DNA from: Auriscalpium vulgare
Taxonomy: Eukaryota; Basidiomycota; Agaricomycetes; Russulales; Auriscalpiaceae
Reading direction: 5' to 3'
Assembly (NCBI GenBank): GCA_019915015.1
Contig: JAHBBC010000010.1
Location: forward strand, 1-64,000
Length of the DNA stretch: 64,000 nucleotides
The translations under genes and the position numbers were made by a program. How positions within the stretch are numbered: position 1 is the stretch's first letter; each line of letters starts with the position of its first letter. Shown one piece after another: positions 42,627 through 54,015 of this stretch. Below the pieces are notes generated by a model. That model was given only the letters and a program-made list of their open reading frames with translations, ran no database searches and was not told where the DNA came from.

Positions 42627-43663
42627 TCAAATCCAGTCGATATGTTGAGGATCCTGTGAGCTGCGTCAGCATACGCAATACAGACATCATGAGAATCGCA
42701 CCTGAAAGGCGTCAGATGTTCTGTAGGTCTCGAATTCAACACCCTTTTTGCGGCACATCTCTTACAATATGGCATTGACACCGCCTTGATCCAAGCCAGC
42801 CACGGTGACGAGCCGCAGACTTGGCAGCGCGCGAAGAGGGCCAACCATGCTTTCCCCTGGGTACGGAAACCAGCAATGGTAGCCAAAATGCTGCAGCAGT
42901 TGCGGGAGCGCGACGTCCTGAAGCGGTAGCTTGTTCACGACGAGGCTCTCGAGCTTCAGGAGCAGGTCCAACATTTCCTGTGGCGGGAATTCTCCTTCAA
43001 TATGGAGCGTGCGAAGGTACGGGAGGACGCCCGTGGCGCACAGATTCGCGCTCAGCACACGGTCGAATGAACTGTGATCAGAGAGGCACAGATGGCGGAG
43101 TGAAGGGAGGTTGTCCGCAGGCAAGAGAAACTCGCGGACGTCACCCGGCCACGACGGATCCGCCACAAGGACACGTATGCTTGGCCAAATTTGCATCAGG
43201 CGGGCAATCACTGCGGGTGAGTCATTTGTCGCCTGCAGAACCACTGGACGCAGCGGGATCGCACGCATACGAGCTTCCAATACAGGAGCGATGCCGGCGT
43301 AAGCATATCCCCCGGCAAACACAATGCCCTGCGTGTCGGGGCAGAGCTCGAGGATGTCGATGTTAGGACCGGCGGTGTCGTTTGATGGCCAGGCGGGTGC
43401 GATGCTCACGCTGCGGACGTGCAGCGCGAGGTCCGGGCGCGTGCGGAGGGTGCGGATAAGAAGTGCGGAGCGCTTTTTGTGCCCGGAATGCCCAACGGCG
43501 GGTTGACAGTGCGCCGGAAGAGGAGGCGCTGTGCGGTGGCCGTCCATGCGCGGCAGACCAGCGAACACGCAAGGAGGGTAGCATGGTCTATCTGCCTGCG
43601 CTGACATGACCGGAGCAACCATTCGATGACGAGGATCTGGACATCGAGTGGGACGGTTGCCAT
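42627..43663 (-). pseudogene. F-box protein pseudogene
   Basis: Starts at ATG 43663 with MATVPLDVQILVIEWLL and LLACSLVCRAWTATAQRLLF. The frame is lost near 43485 (after RRTVNPPLGIPGT) and resumes as SALLIRTLRTRPDLALHVRS. A TAA lies about 20 codons before the natural end (after GLDQGGVNAIL), where the relic at 44260-44941 has GAG. A last intron (42654-42701, GTGCGA to CACAG) and last exon 42653-42627 (DPQHIDWI) remain recognisable. Two lesions make this a pseudogene unless the frameshift hides an unrecognised intron. Confidence 0.75.
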
Positions 43664-44259
43664 GGGATGATCTATCGTGCAGTCGGGTGAGCAGTCGTCC
43701 TGGATGGTCCGGTGCCTTCTGTCAAACGTAGAACAGCTAGAGTGAGCATGCGCAACCATGATGGATGCGACAGACTACACACCGAGACAGAAGAGATCCA
43801 CACGCTTCGGCGTCTCTACCACCCTCTAGGGCACGCTCGTCCAACAAGAAAAGGGTAGGCACGCCAGCGAATATGGACGCGTCAAGGCAGTGTCGCTTGA
43901 GTGTCGCACAAGTGTTGTGAAGAATGTGTCGGGACACGGTTCCTATATGATCTGTTAGATGGAAACAGCAAAATGAAACGATATCTTCTTACTGGAGAAC
44001 TGACTCGGGGCTGATGTCGATGAGCGCGATGCGCTACGATGGTTCCAATCAGCCCAGCGGGTCACGGTCCCGTGAGAACTTGCGGCCGGAACGCGGCCCC
44101 TTTCTCCGGCATTCATCCAGCTCGCCTCCGAGTTTTGAGCTTCAACCACATAAGCTTCAATCTCTCAGCTGCTTGAGCAATCTAGTGCGTAGCAGTGACA
44201 TTCTCTCATGTATGAAAATACTGAACACCGCACTAGGACGAACTTCCTCGCACCACCCC
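43664..44259. other. Spacer between inverted F-box copies
   Basis: Divergent spacer between the F-box pseudogene on the left (minus) and the relic on the right (plus). No gene seen. Confidence 0.4.
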
Positions 44260-44941
44260 ATGACTCACCTGAAGTGATCGCCCGCTCTGGCCAAGCATAC
44301 GTGTTCTTGTGGCGGACCCGTGGCGCGAGGTCTATGTTCCCATCCGTTTGCCGTGCACATTGGAGGCCCTTACGATCCCCGCACGCGACATTAGCAAGTT
44401 TCTCCCGCCTTGGAACGATCTCCCATCGCTCAGCCATTTGACCCTCATTGATTGCGATTTCACTATCGATTATCTTTATTATCTCCACGGCGGGTATCAC
44501 AAAGCTTTTCGCAGCGCGCTGCCCGCGAAAATTCGCGCCGCTGGCGTGCTCCCGCACCTTCGCACCCTCCGCATTGAAGGCAACTTCCCCCCACAGGTGA
44601 TTTTGGAGCAGCTCCTGCAGATCGAGAGCCTCGTCGTAAGCGAGCTACCGTGCCAGGACGTCGCGCTCCCGCCGCTCCCGCAGCACTTCGGCTACCACTG
44701 CTGGTCTCCGTGCCCAGGGGACATCGTGGTCGGTCCGCTTCGCCCGCTGCCACGCTTGCGGCTTGTCACCGTGACGAACTATGATGAGCGGGGCGTGCAC
44801 GCGTCGCTGGAGGAGATGTGCCGAATGAAGGGCGTCGAATTCGAGACCTACAGCGCGCCGTGGGCATTTCAGGTGTGTTTTCCTTATTCTCTGTGTGATA
44901 TGTGCTCACGCATCTCACAGAAACCTCAACATGTCGACTGA
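44260..44941 (+). pseudogene. 5'-truncated F-box gene relic
   Basis: Corresponds to the C-terminal half of the gene at 42627-43663, in inverted orientation. DSPEVIAR begins near 44263, a frame change follows near 44305, then VYVPIRLPCTLEALTIP, LPSLSHLTLIDCDF, GVLPHLRTLRIEGNFPPQ and QHFGYHCWSP run in one frame. The last intron is 44873-44920 (GTGTGT to CACAG, 48 nt, in frame). The final exon reads KPQHVD then TGA where relatives have W-I-stop. The F-box itself is missing. It could still be transcribed but cannot bind Skp1. Confidence 0.7.
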
Positions 44942-45900
44942 ATTTGAGGCTATGCATGCTGTCTCCGAGCTGGCCGCCGACAATGATACAGCTATCAAAA
45001 ACCCGCTCTCCATCCAGCTCCATTGGGCATGTCCACCATATTCCAAGATTTTTTCTTCCTCCCGCTGTCGCCTTTGTCATACAGATAGCCACCTGCGCGT
45101 CCATGAAGGTTTCCTGTCAACACAGTGCCCCTCCGCTGTGCCCGTCGCCCTCAGTCCGGCGTCGCTCGAGTGCTGCGCTTGAAACCATTGAAGGTCGTAT
45201 CGATTACGACAGTGTCAGAGAGCAGGATCCTTTTGAAGCACAGGTGCGTAGCGTTCGTCACGCGCCGCCAGCGCATTTTTACCGTGCCGACCATGGTCTC
45301 AACAGTGTGCACCTCGCTCTTTCGCCCCATCACGATCCTCCTGCGCCCAAGTCCTGCTACTGCCCGTCATTCCCCAGTATCCCGCGATGTATACCATAAG
45401 CACCCAACTGCCTCCAGCCAATCGCGTCCCAATTCTAGGACCTAGCTGCGCTCCACATTTGCCAAGCCCGGGTCAATGAATCAACTTCCACCAGCGACTC
45501 GGGGTGAGGACCCTCTCGTATCTGGCGCGCGCACGAAATACAACATCACAAATCCAGGTATGTACTGGTATCCGTATCTGTCCCCAAGTCGCCGGTCAGC
45601 CGCTCCTAGTAGCAACTCGGGCACCCTGATCCACACTGCGCGCATACACCCAACCAGGCGCGCCGCCGGTCAGCCTGCGACACACATACCCGCCGTCTCC
45701 TTGCACACACCGCTTTCCCCTCGCGCATCTTCCGCCTATATCGCTACAAATTCCAGCCTCAAAGCGCTTCACTCTCGGGATTATAGCATTGTGACAGTCA
45801 CAGAACATGTATTTACAACGAGTCGCCTACTTATCTCAAAGCTAGTAACTTCGCTCTCTAAAAGACTGTGCGATATCAACAGACGGAGGCTACTACACAA
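44942..45900. other. Intergenic; left part of a tandem segmental duplication
   Basis: From about 45180 the sequence resembles 48540-49130 (for example AAATCCAGGTATGT near 45550 and 48950; GCGCATACACCC near 45640 and 49039). No gene was recognised. Confidence 0.45.
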
Positions 45901-47020
45901 CTACGTACGTATGAACGTTCCGCGAGTCGCTTTCACACAACCCGCGTCGCGCGCGCACTTTGTCTTCGAATTGTCGAGATGGCGCTTCAGCCCGTCGCTG
46001 CGGCGGAACTTCTGCCCGCATCCGCGCGTGCACACGAGTTGCGGGGCCTTGTGGGTAAGGGTGTGGCGGGCTAGGTCTGAGCGGCGGTGGTTAGTCTGCA
46101 CCCAGTCACACACGGGGCACGCGAGCGCCGCACTGTCTGCTGGCGGAGACGGCGGAAGGATGGAGGAATTGGTTGGCTGCGGTCCGTCGCTGCGACGGAC
46201 GTTCTGCCCGCAGCCCCGCGGGCATGCAAGAGCGTGGCAGGAGAGGTCGGACGGGAGGCGATTAGTCTGCACCCAGTCACACACAGGGCACGCAAGCGCC
46301 GCGCTGTCTGCTGGCGGCGACGAAGAAAGGAGGGAGGGACTGGTTGCTGGCGATGGCGGCAGCGCTGTATCGGGAGTCAAGTTGACTCCCGATGCAGCGC
46401 TGCCGCCCAATGCTACGTCCGTGGGCGGAAATCCCGGGTTCGCAGGCTGTGCGTACGACAGCGGGGAATACGGCGCAAGCGCAGATATGAGAAACGCGCG
46501 TGGAGTGAACTGAATGCCCGTCAAATCGGTGTTGAGACGATGACGAGCAGCATCAGCGACGGCGTAAATAGCCTCAGCCTGGGGTTCATCGTGGTCTTCG
46601 TCCAAGATGCCTGCGAGGTTCGTGATGGACGTAGCCGGTGTGGGCGGGAGTTGAAGGAAAAGCATCACATCCTCCGACCATGCGGAATCAGGCGACCTAG
46701 TGCGTATGGAACTGTCATACACCGCACGCAGCATGAGAAAGCAGGATCGTACTCAGTGGCGGGGAGCGCAACTGCAACGTCACGATGACCTGTGGCTGTA
46801 CATGTCGAGTAAGATGTATGGACTACGACGAGGGCGAAGGCAACGCACCAGATGGTACTTCGTACACTGAATTGTCGTCCCGGCCTTCCAGGAGTGAGCC
46901 CAGAGAGATGTCTTGTTCGAAGCCAGTGTGGGTAAGAAGGCTGTTGAGGATGCGGCGCATCTCTTCGTTGTCATCATGTCTGTTGGTGGCAGGCGTTGTG
47001 GGTTCGTCCGGTGAGGACAT
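45901..47020 (-). CDS. Zinc-finger gene A
   Basis: Two coding parts: a first exon from ATG 47020 (MSSPDEPTTPATNRHDD) to about 46825, and a downstream frame 46734-45901. They are out of frame, so an intron or a lesion lies between; acceptors at about 46789 or 46757 are possible. The C-terminus has two modules beginning ACPVCDWVQTN. The first is degenerate. The second, with SDLARHTLTHK and CTRGCGQKFRRSDGLKRHL, has C-X2-C-X14-H-X3-H and C-X3-C-X12-H-X7-C patterns. A TATA-like ATATAAAA stands near 47063. Paralog of gene B. Probable nuclear DNA-binding protein; targets unknown. Confidence 0.6.
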
Positions 47021-47059
47021 GTCGAGGTTGGGAGCAGCGAGGCCATGAAATGGCAGGCG

Positions 47060-47068
47060 GTTTTATAT
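47060..47068 (-). promoter_or_regulatory. TATA-like box of zinc-finger gene A
   Basis: CATATAAAA on the minus strand, about 40 bp upstream of ATG 47020. Gene B has a similar box at the same place, so it was duplicated with the gene. Confidence 0.45.
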
Positions 47069-48540
47069 GGTGGAGGCGCTGCAGATCTACGGATCGGGAT
47101 CAGACCAGACGCTAGCCGTACATTAGCGATCGATCTGTGCTGCGCAGGATCTGGAAACTCTGGAATAACTCCCAAAGAGGAAGTGCGCATGGTGGCCATG
47201 TGTTGAAGAACAAGAAGACCCATATTGATGTGGATTGGACGAGGCGCCGTGGTTTTGCCCCTGGGAAAATGTGAACAGCACAGACATGGCGCGTTGAATG
47301 TTCTGGCGTGTTTCAACGGAAGCCGGTGAGGTGCGGCCGCTGGAGGAAGGCGCGGCGCGTACAGATGATGACAACCAAGATTTGTGCGCCGAGAGAGACA
47401 CAACTGTAAGTGCATGAAGGAGCTGGGATGGCACTGATTCGTCTTCGAACCCTGCGAGCATACCACTGCCAACGACGATATAGCGCACCATAATGCAAGA
47501 AGGCTATACTGACATCAAAGCCGTATAGCTAGATGTGCGCTCTCTACGTTGTGCAGGGTGCAGAAGACTGCGCAGAGCTTGTCGGCTGTAAGAAGCGCAC
47601 CTGAAATTGTGTGATTAGCATCTTTCAACGGACAGGAACCGGGGCTGTGAGAGCCTACTTTGGACAACCGAGCTCCAGCATGCCTGCGATGCAGCTCGAA
47701 GAGACAAACACAGGATCCCAGCTCGTGAGCCTGGCGTCGGGAAGCCGACGAAAAGAGAGCAGGTCTGGGACATCCCGATGGGCCCCTGGGAACAGGAAGC
47801 AGCTCCACAACGATCCGGATGCCAGCTGTTTCATATGCACGAGGCGGCGGCGTCGCGGTAGCCGTAGCGATTGTAATCCCCTGGAAAAAATGACGTTAGA
47901 TATACATCGGGAAGTATAGACCGGAAGAAGCTGTAGCCCGGGTGGCGGTACAAGCCCTTGGAACGTCCGGGTCCTGTCCCGAGAGCATATGTGCAAGCGG
48001 GTTGCAATGATATGGCTAGATACAAGGCGCCTGTGAGTATACTAATTTGCTCGCAAAGGACTAGGCTACGCACTGTAATTTATGGGACCCCTCCGAAGAT
48101 CCGAATGCCTGTCGCACGTTGGCAGAAGCTGTGAACGGTTTGAGAATTGGCCATGGCAAGACGCCGGCGAGCAGCAGACACAACTGCCAGTGCGCGAGAG
48201 ACTCGTCGGACCAAGAGGGTGAAGGTGCAAACAAGCAAGCAATGCACGCAAGGACAACAATGAGTTACGACGGCCAGGTGATGGTAGGTGTCGGACGCAG
48301 AGCGACGCGACTTTCTCGATAGCGGCCGTCGGCCCGCCACCATCGGCCGGACCGCCGCCGGGGCAGGCCGGGGTCCTGCCAGCGACGTCCTTGCGCAGAC
48401 TCTCCATTTTGACTCTCCTATTCACGCTGCGCTCACTCTTACCGTCTGGCGACCACCTTGATCAGTATACTTCAACAATCAGAAGATCGCAGGGGGATGT
48501 TCGAAAGCGACTGACTCCCTGCCACGACACTCCTCGGAGT
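47069..48540. other. Duplicated intergenic DNA, no gene recognised
   Basis: Upstream flank of zinc-finger gene A. It aligns with 50870-52200, the flank of gene B. Short frames only. Confidence 0.4.
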
Positions 48541-49711
48541 TCTAGCCTACCAGAGAGCACAGTTGGTTAGAAACCCAGGTGCGTAGGGTTCACCATCTGC
48601 CAGCGCATCGCCGCTCACCGGCTCTCTGAAAATCCTGGCCTTGCTCTCTACAGCGGAGACTCGGCTCTCTCGCTTTATCATGGATCCTCCCGCGCCCAGT
48701 CCATGACACCGCCCTGTTTGGCCCTAACATTCCGCCGATATCCACCATGATTCGAAGCATCCACACCCGATTTCTACCAGCAAAATGCGTCTCAGCCCAG
48801 GCCCGGCCTAGCCGCTCCACGCCAGGGCTGACGATTCACCTTGAACAACTCGTCTCTGCGCGGGACAAACGCCCTTTCCTGCGCGCGTAATCGTATCTGG
48901 CATGCGCGCTGCGTTCAACACGGCTCCAAGAGTCAGCAAACACAAATCCAGGTATGTGGTATCCTCATCTTCCCCTCAAGTCGTGCTCAGCCGCTCAATA
49001 GCAGCGCGCTCGGGTGCGTGCCCTCATCCACACCTGCGCATACACCCGACCCAGCGCGCCGCCGCTCAGCCATACCCGGCGCCGCCAAGCACTCGTCACT
49101 CTCCCTTAGTGAGCAATCCGCCTAATCCGCCTATCTCGCAGAGACGTCTGGCCTCAAATCTATCACCTCTCAAAGAGTCGTCGAGGGAGAAGATTGCGCG
49201 CCAACACACCTCACTCGAATGTTGACATCTGTGTTTACCCAGTTACACACAATAGCACGTTTGCAATGTGATTGTTCCATGGCTCTCTGTTACAGAGGGC
49301 TCGGCGGCGTGACCGCGGCGCTTGATTTGGACCGGCAGTGAAGAGCAGAAGCAAAGGCAATCTGCCAGACTGCGCGACTCCCGGCCGCGGCCTATGTGAC
49401 GTACTCGCGTCCGAAGGGCCCGACGGTCTGCGCTCACCGTTGAGCTCAGGGTGTCGATGCCCAATGCTGAGCCTTCGTCTTCGCGCTGCGAGTTGTTCAT
49501 ACGGACCATTTTCTCTAGCACACTCATCTATGCGGCACAGAAGACGTCTGATAAGCGCGATTCAACGAGAGATTACGCAGCCAAATGCTGCATCGGAGGC
49601 ATGCGATAGTATTCGTGATCACAAGACTACCAAGCTGTATTTACATCATGTTGTCTCCTCGTCGCAAAGATAGTGCTCCCTGCTTACTACACAACTGTGC
49701 GACCTCGAACC

Positions 49712-50830
49712 TCAACGGACAGATACATACAACGACGCAGGTATGAAATTTCCGCAACCCGCCTTGCTCGCGCACTTCGTCTTCGGGTTGTCGAGATGAC
49801 GCTTCAGCGCGTCGCTGCGACGGAACGTCTGCCCGCAACCGCGCGTGCACACGAGCTGCGGGGCTTTGTGCGTCAGAGCGTGGCGGGCCAGGTCGGAGGG
49901 GCGGTTATTAGTCTGCACCCAGTCACACACAGGGCACGCGAATGCCGCGCTGTCTGCTGGCAGAGACGACGACGTGGGGGAGGGAATGGGTGATATTGTT
50001 GGCTGGAGCCCGTCGCTGCCACAGACTCTCGGCCCGCGTCCACGCGTGGCAGGGCGGGAGAGGTCGGAATTTGAACGGCTGCGTTTCAAGTTCGTCTGCA
50101 CCGAGGCAGCATATACTAGCGGCGACGGCAAGAGAAGGGAGGGAGGGGTCGGGGACAGCGCTGCGAACTGATATGTTGTCATCGCAGGCATAGAGGATGG
50201 AGAGTATGGGGGGAAATTCGAGAGGGGTGGAAGGGAGGCGCATGGATTGTCGAGGATTCGGACATCGTGCGGGGAAGACGGCGGGGAGTATGACGGACGC
50301 CAAGGTGAGAGGGGTGGTAGGATGGCACGGTCAGAGGCGGCACATGCTGGCGGCAACGACAATAGAATTGGGGGAGGGGTTGGGGGCAGCGCTGCGAACC
50401 GAAATCTTGCCATTGCTGGCGGGCGGGGCCGGGCGGGCGGGGAGTATGGCGGAAGCCGCGACGAGAATAAGTCACATGGATATTCGAAGATGCGGTCCTC
50501 AGGCAGGGTGGATGACGGCGGGGAGTATGGAGGAATCCACGATGAGAGGGGTGGGAGTGAGGCAAAGACGTCGAGAATGGAGTCCTCATACGCATACCCC
50601 CGTGGGGGGGACAACGGCAGGGAGGATGGCGGAAGCCAAAGCGAGGCGGGTGGCGAGATGGCGCGTGTATTGTCATAAATGGGACCCGCACTGGGCGATC
50701 TGGGCAACGGCGGATAGTATGGATTGGCATCAGGGTAGATGAATGTACCGACACGAGGATCGTGAAGCTCTTCCTCGTCATCGTGTCGGTGGGCGGCAGG
50801 CGTTGCGGGCTCGGCGGGCGGTGGGGACAT
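49712..50830 (-). CDS. Zinc-finger gene B
   Basis: The chosen start is ATG 50830 (MSPPPAEPATPAAHRHDDEE), which matches the start of gene A; the frame is open further upstream but without matching sequence. The product of 372 aa is one uninterrupted exon. Residues 20-250 are very Pro/Ser-rich and contain repeated PPYSPP and LPPLS phrases, a likely disordered activation-type region. The C-terminus holds CPVCDWVQTNNRPSDLARH and CTRGCGQTFRRSDALKRHL, two zinc-binding units (C2H2 and C2HC). A TATA-like box sits near 50865-50875. It is probably a nuclear regulator. Gene B keeps an open frame where gene A is broken or spliced. Confidence 0.65.
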   Translation of the reverse strand: MSPPPAEPATPAAHRHDDEEELHDPRVGTFIYPDANPYYPPLPRSPSAGPIYDNTRAISPPASLWLPPSSLPLSPPRGYAYEDSILDVFASLPPLSSWIPPYSPPSSTLPEDRIFEYPCDLFSSRLPPYSPPARPRPPAMARFRFAALPPTPPPILLSLPPACAASDRAILPPLSPWRPSYSPPSSPHDVRILDNPCASLPPLSNFPPYSPSSMPAMTTYQFAALSPTPPSLLLPSPLVYAASVQTNLKRSRSNSDLSRPATRGRGPRVCGSDGLQPTISPIPSPTSSSLPADSAAFACPVCDWVQTNNRPSDLARHALTHKAPQLVCTRGCGQTFRRSDALKRHLDNPKTKCASKAGCGNFIPASLYVSVR

Positions 50831-50865
50831 GTCGATCCGGGGGAGCCATCGGACAGTAGCGGGCG

Positions 50866-50873
50866 GTCTTATA
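50866..50873 (-). promoter_or_regulatory. TATA-like box of zinc-finger gene B
   Basis: ATATAAGA on the minus strand, about 36 bp upstream of ATG 50830, in the same setting as the box of gene A. Confidence 0.4.
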
Positions 50874-52345
50874 TGTTGGCGGCGCAGTTCTCGATTGCAA
50901 GGGATCGGGCACATACAGATCTGACAAGCCAAATCCACGGTTAGCGCTGGATCTGTGATGCACGGAATATATACAATCAGCAATAAAGAAGTCCGCCTTG
51001 TGGCCACGTGTTGGAGAGACACATTGATATGAACGTCCGGACGAGACGCTGTCGTTTTGCCCCTGGGAATCGCCCCTGGGAAGAAGGAGGACAGCACAGA
51101 CAGGGCGCGTTCTGGAGGTCCTGTGGTTCATGAAAGTTAGCAGGTGTGATGTGCACGGCGCGTACGGATAATCTCGAGGCGGAGCAATGCGCATTGAGAA
51201 GCTAGGATATACGACGATTCACTGATTAGCCTCCGATTCGAGCATACCACTAGCGATAATTCGGCGCACCTTGACGCAAAAAGGCTACTGACATTAGAGC
51301 CGGATAGATGTGCGCTCTGGATGTTGTACAAGGTGCAGACAACTGCGCAGACCCTGTCGGTTATAAGCAGCGTCTTTCAAGCGCAGGAACTAGGGCTGCG
51401 AAAGCCTACCTTGGTCCACCGAGCTCGAGCATGCGTGCGATGCGCGCGATCGGATAACACAGAATTCCATTACGCGACGTCGCAAAGCCGGCGAAAAGAA
51501 ATGAGGCACGGCTCTGGGACATCCCGACGGGCCCCTGGGAACAGGAAGCAGCTCCGCAGAGGCGGGGTGGCGATGTTTCACATGCACGAGGCGGCGTCAC
51601 GGTAGCTGTGGCCTACTGTGAGCCCCTGGAAAACATGACGTTAGACATCCATCGGGAAGTATAGACCGGAGAAGCTGTAACCCGGGTGGCGTTACAAGCC
51701 CTTGGAACGTCCTGTTCCTGTCCGGAGAGCACATGTGCGAGCGCGTTGCAATAATTTGGCCAGATTATAAGGTGCCTGTGAGTATCGTGAATTGCTCGCA
51801 AAAGACTAGGCTACGCACTGCGGTTTATGGGACCGCTCCGACTCAGATTTGAACGCTTGTCGCACGTCCGCGTCGTAGGCAGAAGTTGTGAAGGGTCTGA
51901 GGTTTGTCAAGACGCCGGAGAACAGCAGACGCAAGCCAGTGCGCAAGAGATGGTAGGTGGAAGCAGAACGCGTCGGAGTTCGACTTTCTCGATAGGCGGC
52001 TGTCGGCCCGCTACTACCGGCCGGACCGCCGCCGGGGCCCTCCTGCCACTGCCAGCGCGCCTCCTCCACGCGTCTCCGCTTTGTCTCTCTTCATCACGCT
52101 GCGCTCACTCTGACCTTCTGGTGAACACCTGTCGAGACTCGAAGATTGACGGGGGATGTACGAAAGCGACTGCCTGTGAAGTAGAATTTGGATGATAGTA
52201 AGGTGAGTAGCAATCGTGTCTTCTCCAGCGTATGTTTTATTGACGGATCATTGACCTTTTCATCCATTCAGTGCTGCTCCAGAAACTCTCAATAGCCTGA
52301 AATACAACCTCTTGGACGACCCTCCGCGTTTGCGACACGTCACAC
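50874..52345. other. Duplicated intergenic DNA plus F-box 3 promoter region
   Basis: No gene seen. The last 150 bp resemble the upstream region of F-box 4 (shared CGTGTCTTCTC and TTTATTGAC phrases), so the two genes share promoter ancestry. An AAG/GTGAGT-like site at 52199 may be a 5' UTR donor. Confidence 0.4.
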
Positions 52346-53454
52346 ATGGTCAGCGTACCTCTGGATATACACATCCTCGTCGTAGAATGGGCCTACATGT
52401 CATCTGGCGAGAACATGAACATCGACTACACCACCCTGCGCGCGTGCGCGCTCGTCTGCCGCGCATGGACACCCATCGCCCAGCGCTTTATCTTCCGCCG
52501 CATCCCCTACCGCGGCATCAACGCAGTCCACAACACCACCGTACTACTCCTTCGCACCCTCCGCACGCAACGGCACATCGCTGCGCACGTCCGCTTTATC
52601 GATATCCAGCTGCTGCTCTGGCGCACAGGCGACATCGCCGCTGGTGCAACCGCCATCGCGCTGCTCGAGCTCTGCCGCCACGTCGAGGGCCTTTTCGTCG
52701 CAAAGGTCCGGCCCGCCCCACAGCAGGAGGTGTACGCGACACGCCTGCGAGCCATCCCGCTGCGCCCCACGTTCCTCCATGTGTCTGGTGATCACGCGTT
52801 CGTCAGCGGCGTCGTGCGGATGTGGCCCAGCGTGCGCATGCTCAGCGTGGACGTGTCATACCATCCTGGTGAATCCCAATCCTCAATTATCTCGGCGCCC
52901 CGGGCACTGCAGGCGCTCTCCATCCACCGTCCGGACACTTGTAACATCCTGCGGCGAGAGCTCCCCGCACTGCGCACGCTTGAACTGCGATATTTGCCTA
53001 GGACTGACCGGCACCTCCTCGCGTCGGGTGTGCTCCCGGAGATCCGCTCGCTAACAGTATGGGGCCTGCCACCGTCACAAGACGTTCTCGACCAGCTCGC
53101 ACAGCTTGAGAGCCTCGTTTTCGGCGCATTGCCCGTGAAGTTCTCGCTCCCCAAGACCCTGCGTCACGTCGGTTTCCACCCGCATATCCCCTCTTTGTCG
53201 CCGCTAGTCGTGGAAGACGTCTGCGTCTTCCTGCAGGCGCTGGGTGCACTGGAGAATCTGCACCTCGTCACCTGTACGCGCCGCTCGTCGGCCGTGGCGC
53301 GCGAGGCACTCGATAGACAATGCCGCGACCGCCGTGTAGATTTCGTGGTGTACATGAATGCGAATCGCGCTCCGGTGGGTCTCGTATGTGGCCGTTGTGT
53401 GACTTAGTACTGAATTTAATATCACAGGGAGTGCATAACTCGGACTACTTCTGA
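52346..53454 (+). CDS. F-box protein 3
   Basis: Exon 1 52346-53374, intron 53375-53427 (GTGGGT to CACAG, 53 nt), exon 2 53428-53454 encoding GVHNSDYF and a stop; 351 aa. The N-terminus MVSVPLDIHILVVEWAY and YTTLRACALVCRAWTPIAQ form the F-box-like Skp1-binding region. The C-terminal 300 residues are Leu-rich and variable, the usual substrate-recognition part. Tandem duplicate of the next gene (spacing about 560 bp), with the same intron position and strand. Predicted SCF ubiquitin-ligase receptor; target unknown. Confidence 0.8.
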
Positions 53455-54015
53455 TATCCGTCGTCACCACGCCATCTGCTACCCAACTCATCCTCCCCAA
53501 TCTTGCCCCAATCGCGCGCGCTGCCACTCTTTCCATCCACCGGTGCGATCAGCCACGCCCTGGTGTATCTTCTGCACGAGTCCTGTTGTAGACGGATGGC
53601 ATAGACGAGCGCAGTACGAGCGCGAACGTTGAGTACTGGACCAAGAAGCAGAGGCGGCTACCGGCCCGCTACTACCGGCGGATCCGAGTTTCGGCATCCT
53701 TCTGACTCAACTGACAACGCATCCAATCCGACACGTCACACCCGCCGCCTTTGCCGTCGATGCACCTCGGCCAATGCACGTCCCCGCCGCGGTATATAAA
53801 CCCGCGCTGCAGCCTCCTGGCTTGTGCGCAATTCCGATCAGGCACTTTGTCTCTCTCCTTCACGCTCGCTCACGTTGGCAACAAGGTGTGTGGCATTCGT
53901 GTCTTCTCTGGCGTATGATTTATTGACCGTGTCATCCACTCTGCATTTCTACACGCATCGATAGATCGAAAGTCAAACTCTTCGACGACCTCGCGCTTGC
54001 AACACACGTCACACT
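53455..54015. other. Promoter region of F-box 4
   Basis: TATATAAAC at 53794-53802, about 215 bp before the ATG. A possible 5' UTR intron begins with GTGTGT near 53886 and could end at one of several AG sites before 54016. The upstream part repeats the leader of F-box 3 in diverged form. Confidence 0.4.

Larger units (their letters stand above)
45180..48540. repeat. Segmental duplication, unit 1
   Basis: About 3.4 kb including a zinc-finger gene. It is copied in the same order and orientation at 48540-52200. Shared blocks include the stretch with GGGCCCCTGGGAACAGGAAG at 47775-47800 and 51530-51550, and the CTAGGCTACGCACTG block at 48061 and 51808. The copies are well diverged. Confidence 0.75.
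48541..52200. repeat. Segmental duplication, unit 2
   Basis: Second copy of the 45180-48540 block, directly adjacent and in the same orientation. It includes zinc-finger gene B and its flanks. Confidence 0.75.

Noticed and set aside
45476..46513. Plus-strand 345-aa ORF
   Set aside because: Its second half is antisense to the zinc-finger gene A coding region; the first half has no motif.
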